NCBI GenBank assembly: GCA_030765605.1
Contig: JAVCCG010000038.1
Location: 1-64,000, forward strand
DNA length: 64,000 nucleotides
Source: Candidatus Alcyoniella australis
Lineage (GTDB): Bacteria; Lernaellota; Lernaellaia; JAVCCG01; Alcyoniellaceae
Direction of reading: 5' to 3'
Shown here piece after piece: positions 34,616-43,018 of this stretch (position 1 is the first letter of the stretch; the number at the start of each line of letters is the position of its first letter). The notes under the pieces were generated by a model. That model saw only the letters and a program-made list of their open reading frames with translations. It was not told where the DNA came from and searched no databases. The translations under genes were made by a program, and so were the position numbers.

Positions 34616-35068
34616 TTAGTCCTCCGAAGTCAGGATGCGATAGATCTCGTCCGCGTCCGCCGTTTCCATCAACGCCTGCCTGGTTTCGGCCCGCTTGAGC
34701 ATCCGGCTGACCTTGGCCAGCGCCTTGAGATGCAATCCGGCCGAGTTGTCCGGCGCCATCAGCAACAGGAACAGGTGCGATTTCTTGTCGTCGATGGCGT
34801 CGAAGTCCACGCCTGTTTTCGAGCGGCCGAACGCAGCGATCACCTGATTGCCGCCGCGCACCTTGCCGTGGGGGATGGCGACGCCGTCCCCCACGCCGGT
34901 GCTGCCCAGCCGTTCGCGTTCCATCAAGATCGTCAGGTACTCCTCGCGGTTGATCGACCGATGGGCTTGGGCCACCAGCTGGATCAGCTCTTTGAGCACC
35001 TCTACTTTGCCCCGGGCGTTCAAGTCGGCGCAGACCGACTCGGCCGCAAGAATTTCAGCGATTTTCAT
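34616..35068 (-). CDS. ptsN: PTS IIA-Ntr protein
   Basis: A 150-residue EIIA of the nitrogen/fructose type: AHRSINREEYLTILMERERLGSTGVGDGVAIPHGK with phosphorylated His67, then LFLLLMAPDN. It is a regulatory phospho-protein that in other bacteria adjusts potassium and nitrogen physiology. It lies between hpf and hprK, the usual place beside rpoN. Confidence 0.95.
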   Translation of the reverse strand: MKIAEILAAESVCADLNARGKVEVLKELIQLVAQAHRSINREEYLTILMERERLGSTGVGDGVAIPHGKVRGGNQVIAAFGRSKTGVDFDAIDDKKSHLFLLLMAPDNSAGLHLKALAKVSRMLKRAETRQALMETADADEIYRILTSED

Positions 35069-35088
35069 CTCTGTTTCTAGGTCTTCCG

Positions 35089-35421
35089 CTATTCTTTCCC
35101 AAGGGACTGTTGCGCGGCGTTCCGCGCATGGACAGCCTTGCTCTTGCCCTTGGTCTTGTGTTTCTTGATCTGGCGCTCGAGCTTGTCCGCTACCAGGTCA
35201 ATGGATGAATACATGTTGTCACTGGATTCGGTCCCGTTGAACACTGTTCCATCTGCCCGGAGGTTGATCTCGGCGATGTGCCGAAATTTTTCGACCGTGA
35301 GCACTACTTCGGCCTGCAGCGGCTCCTCAAGGTATTTCTTGGCCTTGCCGAACTTGGTCTCGGCGTACTCCTTGAGTGCATCTGTGGGCTCGGTATGACG
35401 GAAAGTTACGGAAATCCTCAT
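35089..35421 (-). CDS. hpf: short ribosome hibernation-promoting factor
   Basis: A 110-residue short HPF/YfiA protein: VTFRHTEPTDALKEYAETKFGKAKKY, ITL-type strand VVLTVEKFRHIAEINLRADG, and DNMYSSIDLVADKLERQIKKHK with a basic tail that binds 16S rRNA. It inactivates ribosomes in stationary phase. AGGAGGA 6 bases before the ATG gives it one of the best ribosome sites of the operon. Confidence 0.95.
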   Translation of the reverse strand: MRISVTFRHTEPTDALKEYAETKFGKAKKYLEEPLQAEVVLTVEKFRHIAEINLRADGTVFNGTESSDNMYSSIDLVADKLERQIKKHKTKGKSKAVHARNAAQQSLGKE

Positions 35422-35448
35422 CTAGAGTCCTCCTGGAAAAAGGGAGTA

Positions 35449-36873
35449 TTAAAGGATTTTACGACGCTTGGTCGACGAGAGAATGCCGAGCACCTCTCTA
35501 TATTTGGTCACCGTGCGCCGCGCTATAATGATATCCTCCGACTTAAGGATTCGTACTATCTCCTGGTCCGAAAACGGCTTTTTTTGCCGTTCGGAGCTGA
35601 CGATCTGCTTGATTCTGTTCTTCACGCTCTCCGAGGCCACTGCCTCACCGTTGCCCGACGAAATTCCGGAGTTGAAGAAGTATTTCAGCTCGTAGATCCC
35701 CTGGGGCGTGTGCACGTATTTGTTGGTGGTTACGCGGCTGATCGTCGACTCGTGCATTGAGATGTCCTCGGCCACGTCGCGCAGGATCAACGGCCTGAGG
35801 TGCGCCACGCCGCGCTCGAAGAACTCGTGCTGGAACTTGACGATGCTCTGGGTGACCTTGTAGATCGTGCGTTGCCGCTGGTGGATGCTGCGGATCAGCC
35901 ACATCGCCGAGCGCAGCTTGTCCTGGATGTACTCGCGCTCCTTGGGCGAGGCGCTGGCGCGGTCGGAGAGAATTTGCCGGTAGTAGTTCGAGACCCGCAG
36001 CTTGGGCAGACCGTCGTCGTTGAGCACGATCACGAACTCGCCGCTGATCTTGTAGACGTAGATGTCCGGAGTGATGTACTGGGTGTTGGAACTGCCGAAC
36101 GGCCGGCCGGGCTTGGGTTCGAGCATCGAGATCTGCTTGAGCGCTCCGGCGATCTGATCGTTATTGACCTTCAATGCCTGGGTTATCGCCTTGTAATTGC
36201 GTTTTTCCAGGTCCGGCAGGTGTCGGTCGACCAGCTTGGCGGCCAATGAGTCGCCTTGGCCCGAGGCCTGGAGCTGGATCAGCAGGCATTCGCGCAGGTC
36301 GCGCGCGCCCACGCCGATGGGGTCCATGTTGTGGATCCGGGCCAGGGCGCTTTCGAGCAGGTCCAGGGCCACGTTGTTGGCCGCCGCGACCTCGGCCAGA
36401 TCGGCCTTGAGGTAGCCGTCGTCGTCGATGTAGCCCACGAGCAGGCCGCAGGCCAGCTCCTGCTCGTGATCGATGCGGTTCATCTTGATTTGCCACAGCA
36501 GGTGGTCGGTCAGCGATTCGGGCCTGGTGAGTACCGACTCGACCTCGGAGCGCTCCTCGTCCTCGAATCCGCCGCGGTAGTTGTTGACCGACGTGCGTTC
36601 CAGATAGGTCGCCCAGTCGATGTTTTCCGGCACATTGGGCAGCTCGGCCGGCTCGACGCTCATCGGCTCGACGCTCTGCTCGGGGTTGGTTTCTGCCGGC
36701 GGTTCCTCGCCCGGTTCCGGGGTCTCGAGCACCGGGTTCTCGTTGATCTCCTGCTGCACCAGCTCGACCAGCTCCAGCCGCGAGAGCTGCAACAACTTGA
36801 TCGCCTGCTGTAATTGCGGCGTCATTATAAGTTGTTGAGATAACTTGAGACTTTGTCTTAGCTCGAGGGCCAT
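35449..36873 (-). CDS. rpoN: RNA polymerase sigma-54 factor
   Basis: A 474-residue sigma-54. Region I is Gln-rich (LRQSLKLSQQLIMTPQLQQAIKLLQLSRLEL), followed by an acidic linker (about 60-110), the core-binding domain, and the C-terminal DNA-binding part with HTH and the RpoN box ARRTVTKYREVLGI. It recognises GG/GC (-24/-12) promoters with activator ATPases; a near-consensus site is visible in this window at 40506-40521. Located between lptB and hpf as in most proteobacteria. Confidence 0.97.
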   Translation of the reverse strand: MALELRQSLKLSQQLIMTPQLQQAIKLLQLSRLELVELVQQEINENPVLETPEPGEEPPAETNPEQSVEPMSVEPAELPNVPENIDWATYLERTSVNNYRGGFEDEERSEVESVLTRPESLTDHLLWQIKMNRIDHEQELACGLLVGYIDDDGYLKADLAEVAAANNVALDLLESALARIHNMDPIGVGARDLRECLLIQLQASGQGDSLAAKLVDRHLPDLEKRNYKAITQALKVNNDQIAGALKQISMLEPKPGRPFGSSNTQYITPDIYVYKISGEFVIVLNDDGLPKLRVSNYYRQILSDRASASPKEREYIQDKLRSAMWLIRSIHQRQRTIYKVTQSIVKFQHEFFERGVAHLRPLILRDVAEDISMHESTISRVTTNKYVHTPQGIYELKYFFNSGISSGNGEAVASESVKNRIKQIVSSERQKKPFSDQEIVRILKSEDIIIARRTVTKYREVLGILSSTKRRKIL

Positions 36874-36891
36874 TAGGGTAGTTTATCCATA

Positions 36892-37632
36892 TCAGAGCGA
36901 AAAGCGGTCGCCCAGGTAGATTTCCCGCGCTTGCTTGCTGTTTGCTATCTTTTCCGGGTTCCCGCTTTCCAACAGCTTCCCTTGATGAATTATATAAGCG
37001 CGCTCGCAGATGTTCAAGGTCTCGCGCACGTTGTGGTCGGTGATTAAAACGCCTATTCCACGCTTCTTTAGCTGTCCGACGATGTTTTGGATATCGATCA
37101 CCGCAATGGGGTCGATGCCCGCGAACGGCTCGTCGAGCAGGATAAAATCGGGGTCTGTGGCCAGGGCCCGAGTGATCTCGACCCGCCGCCGCTCGCCGCC
37201 GGACAGGCTGTAGGCCTTGTTGCGCCGTAAATGGCCGATTCCCAGGTCGTCCATCAGCTGGTCCAGCCGCTGTTCGCGCTGGGGTTTTTTCAGCGGTAGG
37301 GTCTCGAGGATCCCACGGATGTTGTCCTCCACCGTGAGTTTGCGGAATACGCTGGGCTCCTGGGGCAGGTAGCTGATGCCCATCCGCGCCCGCCGGTACA
37401 TCGGCAGCTTGGTGATATCGGCCTCGCCCAGGGTCACCGAGCCGTCGTCCGGACGATAGAGCCCGACGATCATGTAGAACGTGGTGGTCTTGCCCGCGCC
37501 ATTGGGGCCCAGCAGCCCGACTACCTCTCCGGCGGTGATCTCGACGCTCACGCCGTCCACAACCCGTCGTTCCTTAAAGACCTTAACCAGGTCGTGGGTT
37601 GCCAGGGTCGGGCGGGGTCGGCTCTGGCTCAC
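36892..37632 (-). CDS. lptB: LPS export ATPase LptB
   Basis: A 246-residue ABC ATPase: Walker [11 protein letters not shown]-loop segment [17 protein letters not shown] typical of LptB, signature [11 protein letters not shown] and Walker [14 protein letters not shown]. It drives LPS extraction with LptFG (not in this window). GTG start overlaps the lptA stop (GTGA, 37629-37632). Confidence 0.96.
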   Translation of the reverse strand: MSQSRPRPTLATHDLVKVFKERRVVDGVSVEITAGEVVGLLGPNGAGKTTTFYMIVGLYRPDDGSVTLGEADITKLPMYRRARMGISYLPQEPSVFRKLTVEDNIRGILETLPLKKPQREQRLDQLMDDLGIGHLRRNKAYSLSGGERRRVEITRALATDPDFILLDEPFAGIDPIAVIDIQNIVGQLKKRGIGVLITDHNVRETLNICERAYIIHQGKLLESGNPEKIANSKQAREIYLGDRFSL

Positions 37633-38288
37633 TGTTGATCCCCCTGGGCTTCCCCGGGCTGCGAGGGCTGGTCCGCGCCGTCGTTGAACAGCGGTCCGCT
37701 GGAGCCCGGCGTGATTACCGTGGTCACCCGTTCGGTGCTGCTGCCCTGGACCTGCACCCGTTCGGAGCCGGACCAGAAGGTGATCGTGCGGCCCCTGATG
37801 AAGTCGGTTCCCTGCCAGACCTGGGGATTGCCCTCGAGCAGCAGTTTGCCGTCGGCTTGGGTGTAGGTCGCCTGCTCGCACAGCACTCGGCGGTCGGTCT
37901 GGACCATCACCACCCGGCCTACGGCCACGACTTTCTCCAGGTCGCCCCCCTGGGCTGCGTAGCGCACGATCAGCATGTCGCTGCGCATCACCGCGTCGCC
38001 TTTGACCGCGACCACGTTGCCGATGAATTTGACGATCCGGCTTTTATTGTCGGCCTCGAGCTTGTCCGAGACGATGTTGATCGGCGTCTGGGGGTCCAGG
38101 TAGTCGAAGTACGGTTCGTCGGTCTGGGCCACGCCGGTGGGCTGAGGCAGCTCCGGGGGCACCTCGGGCGTTTCCGGCGGTGTGGGCGTGGGCTGTTGGC
38201 CCCACGTCGCTACCGGACACAACAGGCCCAGCGCCAGCAGCACGGTAAGCGCTACCAGGGCACTGCGGGAATTGACTGTGCGTCCGAT
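37629..38288 (-). CDS. lptA: LptA periplasmic LPS bridge, candidate ATC start
   Basis: An OstA/LptA-domain protein ([30 protein letters not shown], later [13 protein letters not shown]), periplasmic link between LptC and LptD, with a Pro/Gln-rich linker after the signal. The only classical start is GTG 38243, giving a 15-residue leader with no basic n-region and no ribosome site. In the same frame an ATC at 38286-38288 sits 6 bases after AGGAG (38295-38299) and yields [20 protein letters not shown], a textbook signal peptide. I therefore mark 38288 as the start (219 residues, overlapping lptC by 37 bases). Confidence 0.85.
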   Translation of the reverse strand: MGRTVNSRSALVALTVLLALGLLCPVATWGQQPTPTPPETPEVPPELPQPTGVAQTDEPYFDYLDPQTPINIVSDKLEADNKSRIVKFIGNVVAVKGDAVMRSDMLIVRYAAQGGDLEKVVAVGRVVMVQTDRRVLCEQATYTQADGKLLLEGNPQVWQGTDFIRGRTITFWSGSERVQVQGSSTERVTTVITPGSSGPLFNDGADQPSQPGEAQGDQQ

Positions 38289-38857
38289 TGTTCGCTCCTC
38301 TCTAGGACCAAGGCCCTCACGGCCTGTTTGAGCGTTACCTGTTGATCCTCGATCCGGACCTGCATGCCCACGGCGTGGACCGTAATGCCGTCACCAAAGA
38401 ATAGCACGGGATCGTCCGTAGAGACGATTCCTTGTTCGCGGTCGTAGTGCGCCGAGGTCGTAATAAGCTGAAATCCCTCGGAGGTCGAGGCTGTAATCCC
38501 ACCCGAAACGTCGATGTCCTGGGTCGCGGTGTTCATCTCGCCGCGCGCGGCGCTGAGCGTAAACTCGCGCCCCTGATCGTCGTAGAACAGCGCGACCATG
38601 GTGTCGAGCACCGCACGGTCCTCGTCTTGGAAGTACTCTGCGCGCTCGGCGTCGATTCGCCACAGCACTTGTCCGCGGTCGGACTTGGTGTAGCTGAAGT
38701 TGTCGATTTTGCCAAAGGCGTTTCCCGGCATGGTCGCCAGCACCTGCTCCATCGCCTGCTCAATGGGTTTCTCGGGCCACAGCAGGGCGATCAGCACCCC
38801 GCCGATGATCAGCAACAGACCTACGCCCAGCAGCAGGTTGAGGGTGCGTTTGCTCAT
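38252..38857 (-). CDS. lptC: LptC-like LPS export protein
   Basis: A 201-residue single-pass protein: N-terminal helix LNLLLGVGLLLIIGGVLIALL, then an OstA-like beta-jellyroll (VLWRIDAERAEYFQDEDRAVLDTMVALFYD, LSAARGEMNTATQDIDVSGGI). It receives LPS from LptBFG and hands it to LptA. Start overlaps the stop of the B12-binding radical SAM gene by ATGA, so the two are translationally coupled. Confidence 0.92.
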   Translation of the reverse strand: MSKRTLNLLLGVGLLLIIGGVLIALLWPEKPIEQAMEQVLATMPGNAFGKIDNFSYTKSDRGQVLWRIDAERAEYFQDEDRAVLDTMVALFYDDQGREFTLSAARGEMNTATQDIDVSGGITASTSEGFQLITTSAHYDREQGIVSTDDPVLFFGDGITVHAVGMQVRIEDQQVTLKQAVRALVLERSEQSDAQSIPAVPW

Positions 38858-40467
38858 TGGGCGGCCCGTCGATCTTCGGCCATGCTGCTGCCGATGTTTA
38901 CCGCGCTGCGTTGCGTAACGCTTTGCGTTTCACAGGGCCCCACGCTGGTCCGCGTTACCCTGCGCCGCAACGTGCGGCCCAGCCTGGCCAGCATTCGCTG
39001 GCAGCCCAGGCCGAGCTTGCCGATCCACATCTCGAGCGGTAGGCCCAGCCAGGCGTGTTCGAGCCGTCGCCGCGCTGGAATCCTGAACAGCCCGGCCACC
39101 AGCCGCACCAGGGGCGAGGGGCTCAGGTCCTCGACCTTGCGGTCGATCCAGATCACATAGAAGAACAGCCGCTTGGCCCGGCGCCGCATGCGCGGGCTGA
39201 GCCAGCCCTGCTCGGTGCGCACGCTGTCAAAGCGCGACCAGGCGCGCAAATCGGACGGCGGCCGCAGACCGTGGCGCAACGCCAGGTCGTAGCCCGGAGT
39301 CCGCGGGTAGGGTGTGAACACGAAGCTGGCCACGATCTTGGTCAGCGGGTTGTCGCGGGTCAGCTCGATCATCAGCGCCATGCTCGCGTCGAGGTCCGCG
39401 TCGCTCTCGCCGGGCATGCCGGCCATGAAGTAGAACGAGGGCGCGATGCCCGCCGTGCCCAGCTTGAGGTTGACCTGCCGGATCTGCTCCACGCTGCTGT
39501 CCTTGCCCATCAGCTGCAACACGCGATCCGAGCCCGATTCGGCGCCGATGTGGATCACCTCGCATCCGGCGCGCGCCAACAGTTCCAGCTCTTGCTCCGA
39601 CATTTGGAGCAGCGGGCCGACCTTGCCGCCGTTGATCAGGTGCGGCACTGCCGCGCCGCGTTCGATCATTCCCTGCGCCACTGCGGATACGCGCTGGAGG
39701 TCCTCGAAGTAGCTGTCGTCGATCAGGTCCAGCTGGCCCGCGCCCAGGTCTTTGACCAGATGGGTGATGCGTTCCAGGGTGCGCTGGGCGCTCTGCGCGC
39801 GCCACGACGAACGGTTGACGAACGGGTTGTAGCAGAATACGCAGCGTCCCAGGCAGCCGCGGCTGGTCTCGATCTGCAGCTTGAGCCGGTCATCGCGCAC
39901 GTTGACGCCCGCAGACCAGTCGTAATTGCGCAAATCGAGCATCTCGTAGGGCAGCTCGGGCAGCAGCTCGAGCTCGACCAACGGCGGCTCCGACGTCAAC
40001 TCTACGTCGGCGTTGTTACGATAAGCGATGCCCTGCACATCGCGCAGGTCCGAGCCGTTTTCCAGGGCCGCGACCAGCGCCGGGGCCACGGTCTCGCCCT
40101 CGCCGCGGGCCACAATGTCCACCGTCGGCTCGCCCAGCACGATCTCCGGCGCGAAGCTGCCGAAAGCTCCGCCCCAGACCAGCGGCGCGTCGCAGCGGCG
40201 CTTGATCCAGCGGCTCAATGCAATTCCCGGCCTGATCTGCGAGCCGCCCATCACGTGCATTCCGACCATCAAAGGCCCGCGTTGAAGCAGCGCGCCGAGC
40301 TTGCGCTCCCAGTCCGGCGTCATCCGCTGGTCGACCAATACGCATTCGCAACGCCCCTGAATCGCGGCGGCCACGCCGAGCAATCCCAGGGGGAGCGGGC
40401 GCTTGTCGCGGGTGAACTCATAGGGATCACCCACCAGCGGATTGACCAGTACGACGAGCGGTTTCAT
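38854..40467 (-). CDS. B12-binding radical SAM protein
   Basis: A 537-residue enzyme. Residues 1-150 form a cobalamin-binding-like domain (VLVNPLVGDPYEF, GMHVMGGSQIRPG, VDIVARGEGE); the radical SAM core has RGCLGRCVFC with Cys205, Cys209 and Cys212 for the [4Fe-4S] cluster and the DLIDDSYFED strand. The class includes methylases, ring-forming and hopanoid/lipid-modifying enzymes. Start MKPLVVLVN at 40467; sequence before it is not protein-like. It is the first gene of the lptC-ptsI operon; modification of a lipid or LPS component is an inference from position only. Confidence 0.88.
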   Translation of the reverse strand: MKPLVVLVNPLVGDPYEFTRDKRPLPLGLLGVAAAIQGRCECVLVDQRMTPDWERKLGALLQRGPLMVGMHVMGGSQIRPGIALSRWIKRRCDAPLVWGGAFGSFAPEIVLGEPTVDIVARGEGETVAPALVAALENGSDLRDVQGIAYRNNADVELTSEPPLVELELLPELPYEMLDLRNYDWSAGVNVRDDRLKLQIETSRGCLGRCVFCYNPFVNRSSWRAQSAQRTLERITHLVKDLGAGQLDLIDDSYFEDLQRVSAVAQGMIERGAAVPHLINGGKVGPLLQMSEQELELLARAGCEVIHIGAESGSDRVLQLMGKDSSVEQIRQVNLKLGTAGIAPSFYFMAGMPGESDADLDASMALMIELTRDNPLTKIVASFVFTPYPRTPGYDLALRHGLRPPSDLRAWSRFDSVRTEQGWLSPRMRRRAKRLFFYVIWIDRKVEDLSPSPLVRLVAGLFRIPARRRLEHAWLGLPLEMWIGKLGLGCQRMLARLGRTLRRRVTRTSVGPCETQSVTQRSAVNIGSSMAEDRRAAQ

Positions 40468-40505
40468 CGACACCACGTTAGCATATACGTGCACACCGAG
40501 GTAGT

Positions 40506-40521
40506 AGGCACGCGACTTGCA
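40506..40521 (+). promoter_or_regulatory. sigma-54 (-24/-12) promoter
   Basis: AGGCACG-CGAC-TTGCA: GG at 40507-40508 and GC at 40519-40520 are separated by the required 10 bases, and 11 of 12 core positions fit TGGCACG-N4-TTGC[AT]. Initiation would be near 40532, about 90 bases before the response regulator ATG. No enhancer site was identified. Confidence 0.7.
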
Positions 40522-40534
40522 TTGAATTTATAGT

Positions 40535-40570
40535 GGGGTGAGGAAAGACCGATTTTTCGATCTTTACCCC
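40535..40570 (+). other. 5' leader hairpin
   Basis: GGGGT (40535-40539) pairs with ACCCC (40566-40570), and AAAGACCGA (40544-40552) with TCGATCTTT (40557-40565, one mismatch) around a TTTT loop, with a GAGG bulge. It would lie at the extreme 5' end of the sigma-54 transcript, where it may protect the RNA or act as a control element. Confidence 0.5.
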
Positions 40571-40623
40571 CGAAACCCGCCTGTGTGGCAATCTGAGCCC
40601 GCCGCGGATAGAATCAGTGGACC

Positions 40624-40986
40624 ATGACAAAGAAAATCCTATTGGTCGACGACGACGAGATGGTATTGATCGCCGTGGCCGACCTGTTGCGCAGCCAAGG
40701 TTATACCGTGCAAACCGCAGCCAACGGCGAGAGGGCCCTGGAACTGGCCGAGGTCGAGCAGTTCGACCTGTGCGTACTCGATACGCTGATGCCCGGGATC
40801 ACCGGCCGCGAGCTGGCCCGCAGCCTGCGGTCGATCGAACGCTACAGCAAACTCCCGATTATCATGCTCAGCGCCCGCCCCTCGAACGATGAGGGACCCG
40901 AGGAGGACGGTAAACAGCCGCTGGTGTTGGCCAAGCCGATCAGGCCCGAACGGCTGATCGCGATGGTCGAGAGCGTCCTACTGTAA
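40624..40986 (+). CDS. single-domain response regulator
   Basis: A 120-residue CheY-like receiver with no output domain: acidic pocket VDDDE (residues 8-12), phospho-acceptor Asp53 in CVLDTLMPG, the T/S position in MLSARPS (Ser83) and Lys104 in AKPI. It would pass a signal by protein contact, as in chemotaxis or phosphorelay. No histidine kinase is adjacent. Its last codons overlap, tail to tail, the end of the sulfatase-like gene on the other strand. The sigma-54 promoter upstream suggests nitrogen, envelope or motility-linked expression. Confidence 0.93.
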   Translation: MTKKILLVDDDEMVLIAVADLLRSQGYTVQTAANGERALELAEVEQFDLCVLDTLMPGITGRELARSLRSIERYSKLPIIMLSARPSNDEGPEEDGKQPLVLAKPIRPERLIAMVESVLL

Positions 40987-42912
40987 ATAGCCCAGGCTTC
41001 TGAGACGCTGCAGCGTCTCCGGGTCGATGTCCCGTTGCGATGCACCGCCGTGAATCGCGCTGATCGACTTCAGCGCCTCGATCTCTCTGGCCGCCGCTTG
41101 GGCCATTTGGGCCGCCTGCTCGTGCAGCTCCCCGGCGAGGTTGTTGCCTTCACGGGGATCCTGGTCAAGATCGAACAGCCGTTCGTCAGCCGTGCGTTCA
41201 TATTGCCCGTAGTGAAATTCAGCCTGGCTGATCCATTTCCAGCCCGCGGCGCGCCGTGAGAAACGCGGCGGACCGAAGAGGTTGGTAAAGGCCAGAGCGG
41301 GGCCGGGCTCCGCAGCGTTCTCATCGCCGAGCAAATAGCTCAGATCTCGCCCCTCATGCGGATCGGGGAACTGCAATCCGGCCTGGGCCGCGATGAACGC
41401 CGGCAAATCGCTCAGCCTTACCTGCTGCTCGATTCTGGTCCCGGCCAGCCTGCCGTGGGGCAGCTTGACGATCAGCGGCACGTGCAACACCTCGTCGTAG
41501 AGCGTGACCGAGTGGCCGAGGAATCCGTGGTCGAGGAACTCCTCGCCGTGGTCCGAGGTGACCACGATCAGCGCCTGATCGTAGATCCCCAACCGTTGCA
41601 GCTCGCTGATCGTCTGGCCCACCACGTGGTCGGAGTAGGCGACCTCCGCGTCGTAGCGCGCCAGTACGTACTCGAGCTGTTCGGCGGTTAGCTCGAGGTT
41701 CTCGCGGGCGAACTCGGGGAACGAGTCGGGGAAGCCCAGCGGCTCGGGCCGGTTTTTCCAGAAGCGGTCGTTGTAGAACAGCGGCGCGTCGTACGGATAG
41801 TGCGGATCGTAGGTATGCAGGAAAAAGAAGAACGGTCGCTTCGCGTTGTGATCGAAGAACTCGCGCGCCGCGGCAGCGGCCCATTCGCCGCGCTGCTCGG
41901 GCAGGTAGACGTAGCTTTGAAATCCCTGGGCGAAGCCGTAGTCCGGCGAGAGCAGGAAGTTGCTCACGGCCGCGCCCGTGGCATAGCCGGCGTTGCTCAG
42001 CAGCTCCTGGAGCAGGAACGTGCGCTGGGGAATCCGCAGCCGGATCGAGGTCACGCCGTGGGCCAGGGGGTTTTGCGCGCTGAGCATGGTCACGTGGCTG
42101 GCCAGGGTCCACGGCGAGAGGCTGGCGACCTGCTCGAAGAGCACCCCTTCCTCGGCCAGGCGGTCGAGCACCGGTGTGAACGCGCGCTCGTAGCCGTAGC
42201 AGCCTAAGTGGTCGGCGCGCAGGGTGTCGATGCTGATCAGCACCACCGGAAACGCCGTGGGCTCCGGCTTTTGCCCGAGCAGACCCGGCAGCGCGGCTGT
42301 CAGGGCCCATAGGCCCAGGCCGACCAGACCCGGCCACAGTGCGTTCTTGCCCTGCAGCGGCGCGGCCTCGGCCCGTTTGCGCCGCAATGCGCGGACCAGC
42401 AGACCGATCAACAACGGCAATCCCACAGCGATGGCCGTGCCCAACAGCGCCAGTCCGAGCAGCGGTCGGATAAAGGCCGACGACCAGCCGTTGACCGCCT
42501 CGCTGAGCATCGGCAGCAGCAGGGTGTTCAGCGTCACGTCGAATGTCACTTGCTCGCGGTAGTCCGCCGGGATGTGCGATTCGTAGGCCAGGGCCGCGTG
42601 CAGAAAAGCGATGACCGCGAAAAACAGCCAGTAGGCCGTGAACAGCACGGCCGCTGTTACGCGCCCGCCGCGCGTGCGCAGCAACGAAAAATTCGCCAGG
42701 TTGAACAGTCCGAGGATCAGCCCGATCAGCAGTCCCCAGGCCATGGCGTGGGCGGTGTGCCCGGCCACGCTGCGCAGGGCGAGGGTCAGCATGCCCTGGG
42801 AGAGGTACGCGCCCGCGGACGATTCGAGCACGCCGCGCACCACGCCGATCAGTGCGGCGATCAGCAGCACCCAACCGCTGCGGCTGGCTGTTTTGCGAAC
42901 GATCGCGCCCAT
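40978..42912 (-). CDS. membrane sulfatase-like (alkaline phosphatase superfamily) protein
   Basis: A 644-residue protein: about six membrane helices in residues 10-210, then an alkaline phosphatase-superfamily domain. VVLISIDTLRADHLGCYGY is the metal site, ASLSPWTLASHVTMLSAQNP the nucleophile loop (Thr in place of the formylglycine Cys of true sulfatases), TFLLQELLSNAGY, and VTSDHGEEFLDHGFLGHS more ligands. Same plan as the gene at 20775-22901 but not next to it. GGAG precedes the ATG. Substrate not assigned; a surface phospho- or sulfo-ester is likely. Confidence 0.88.
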   Translation of the reverse strand: MGAIVRKTASRSGWVLLIAALIGVVRGVLESSAGAYLSQGMLTLALRSVAGHTAHAMAWGLLIGLILGLFNLANFSLLRTRGGRVTAAVLFTAYWLFFAVIAFLHAALAYESHIPADYREQVTFDVTLNTLLLPMLSEAVNGWSSAFIRPLLGLALLGTAIAVGLPLLIGLLVRALRRKRAEAAPLQGKNALWPGLVGLGLWALTAALPGLLGQKPEPTAFPVVLISIDTLRADHLGCYGYERAFTPVLDRLAEEGVLFEQVASLSPWTLASHVTMLSAQNPLAHGVTSIRLRIPQRTFLLQELLSNAGYATGAAVSNFLLSPDYGFAQGFQSYVYLPEQRGEWAAAAAREFFDHNAKRPFFFFLHTYDPHYPYDAPLFYNDRFWKNRPEPLGFPDSFPEFARENLELTAEQLEYVLARYDAEVAYSDHVVGQTISELQRLGIYDQALIVVTSDHGEEFLDHGFLGHSVTLYDEVLHVPLIVKLPHGRLAGTRIEQQVRLSDLPAFIAAQAGLQFPDPHEGRDLSYLLGDENAAEPGPALAFTNLFGPPRFSRRAAGWKWISQAEFHYGQYERTADERLFDLDQDPREGNNLAGELHEQAAQMAQAAAREIEALKSISAIHGGASQRDIDPETLQRLRSLGYLQ

Positions 42913-43018
42913 GCTTCTCCGTCCGGGTTCTTGCGTTTCTTACAAGCCCGAAGTCTATCGCGCGGCGCGTTGCGGCGGCAAGTTGCGCCGCAAGCGGGGC
43001 TTCATCAATAATGCTGTT

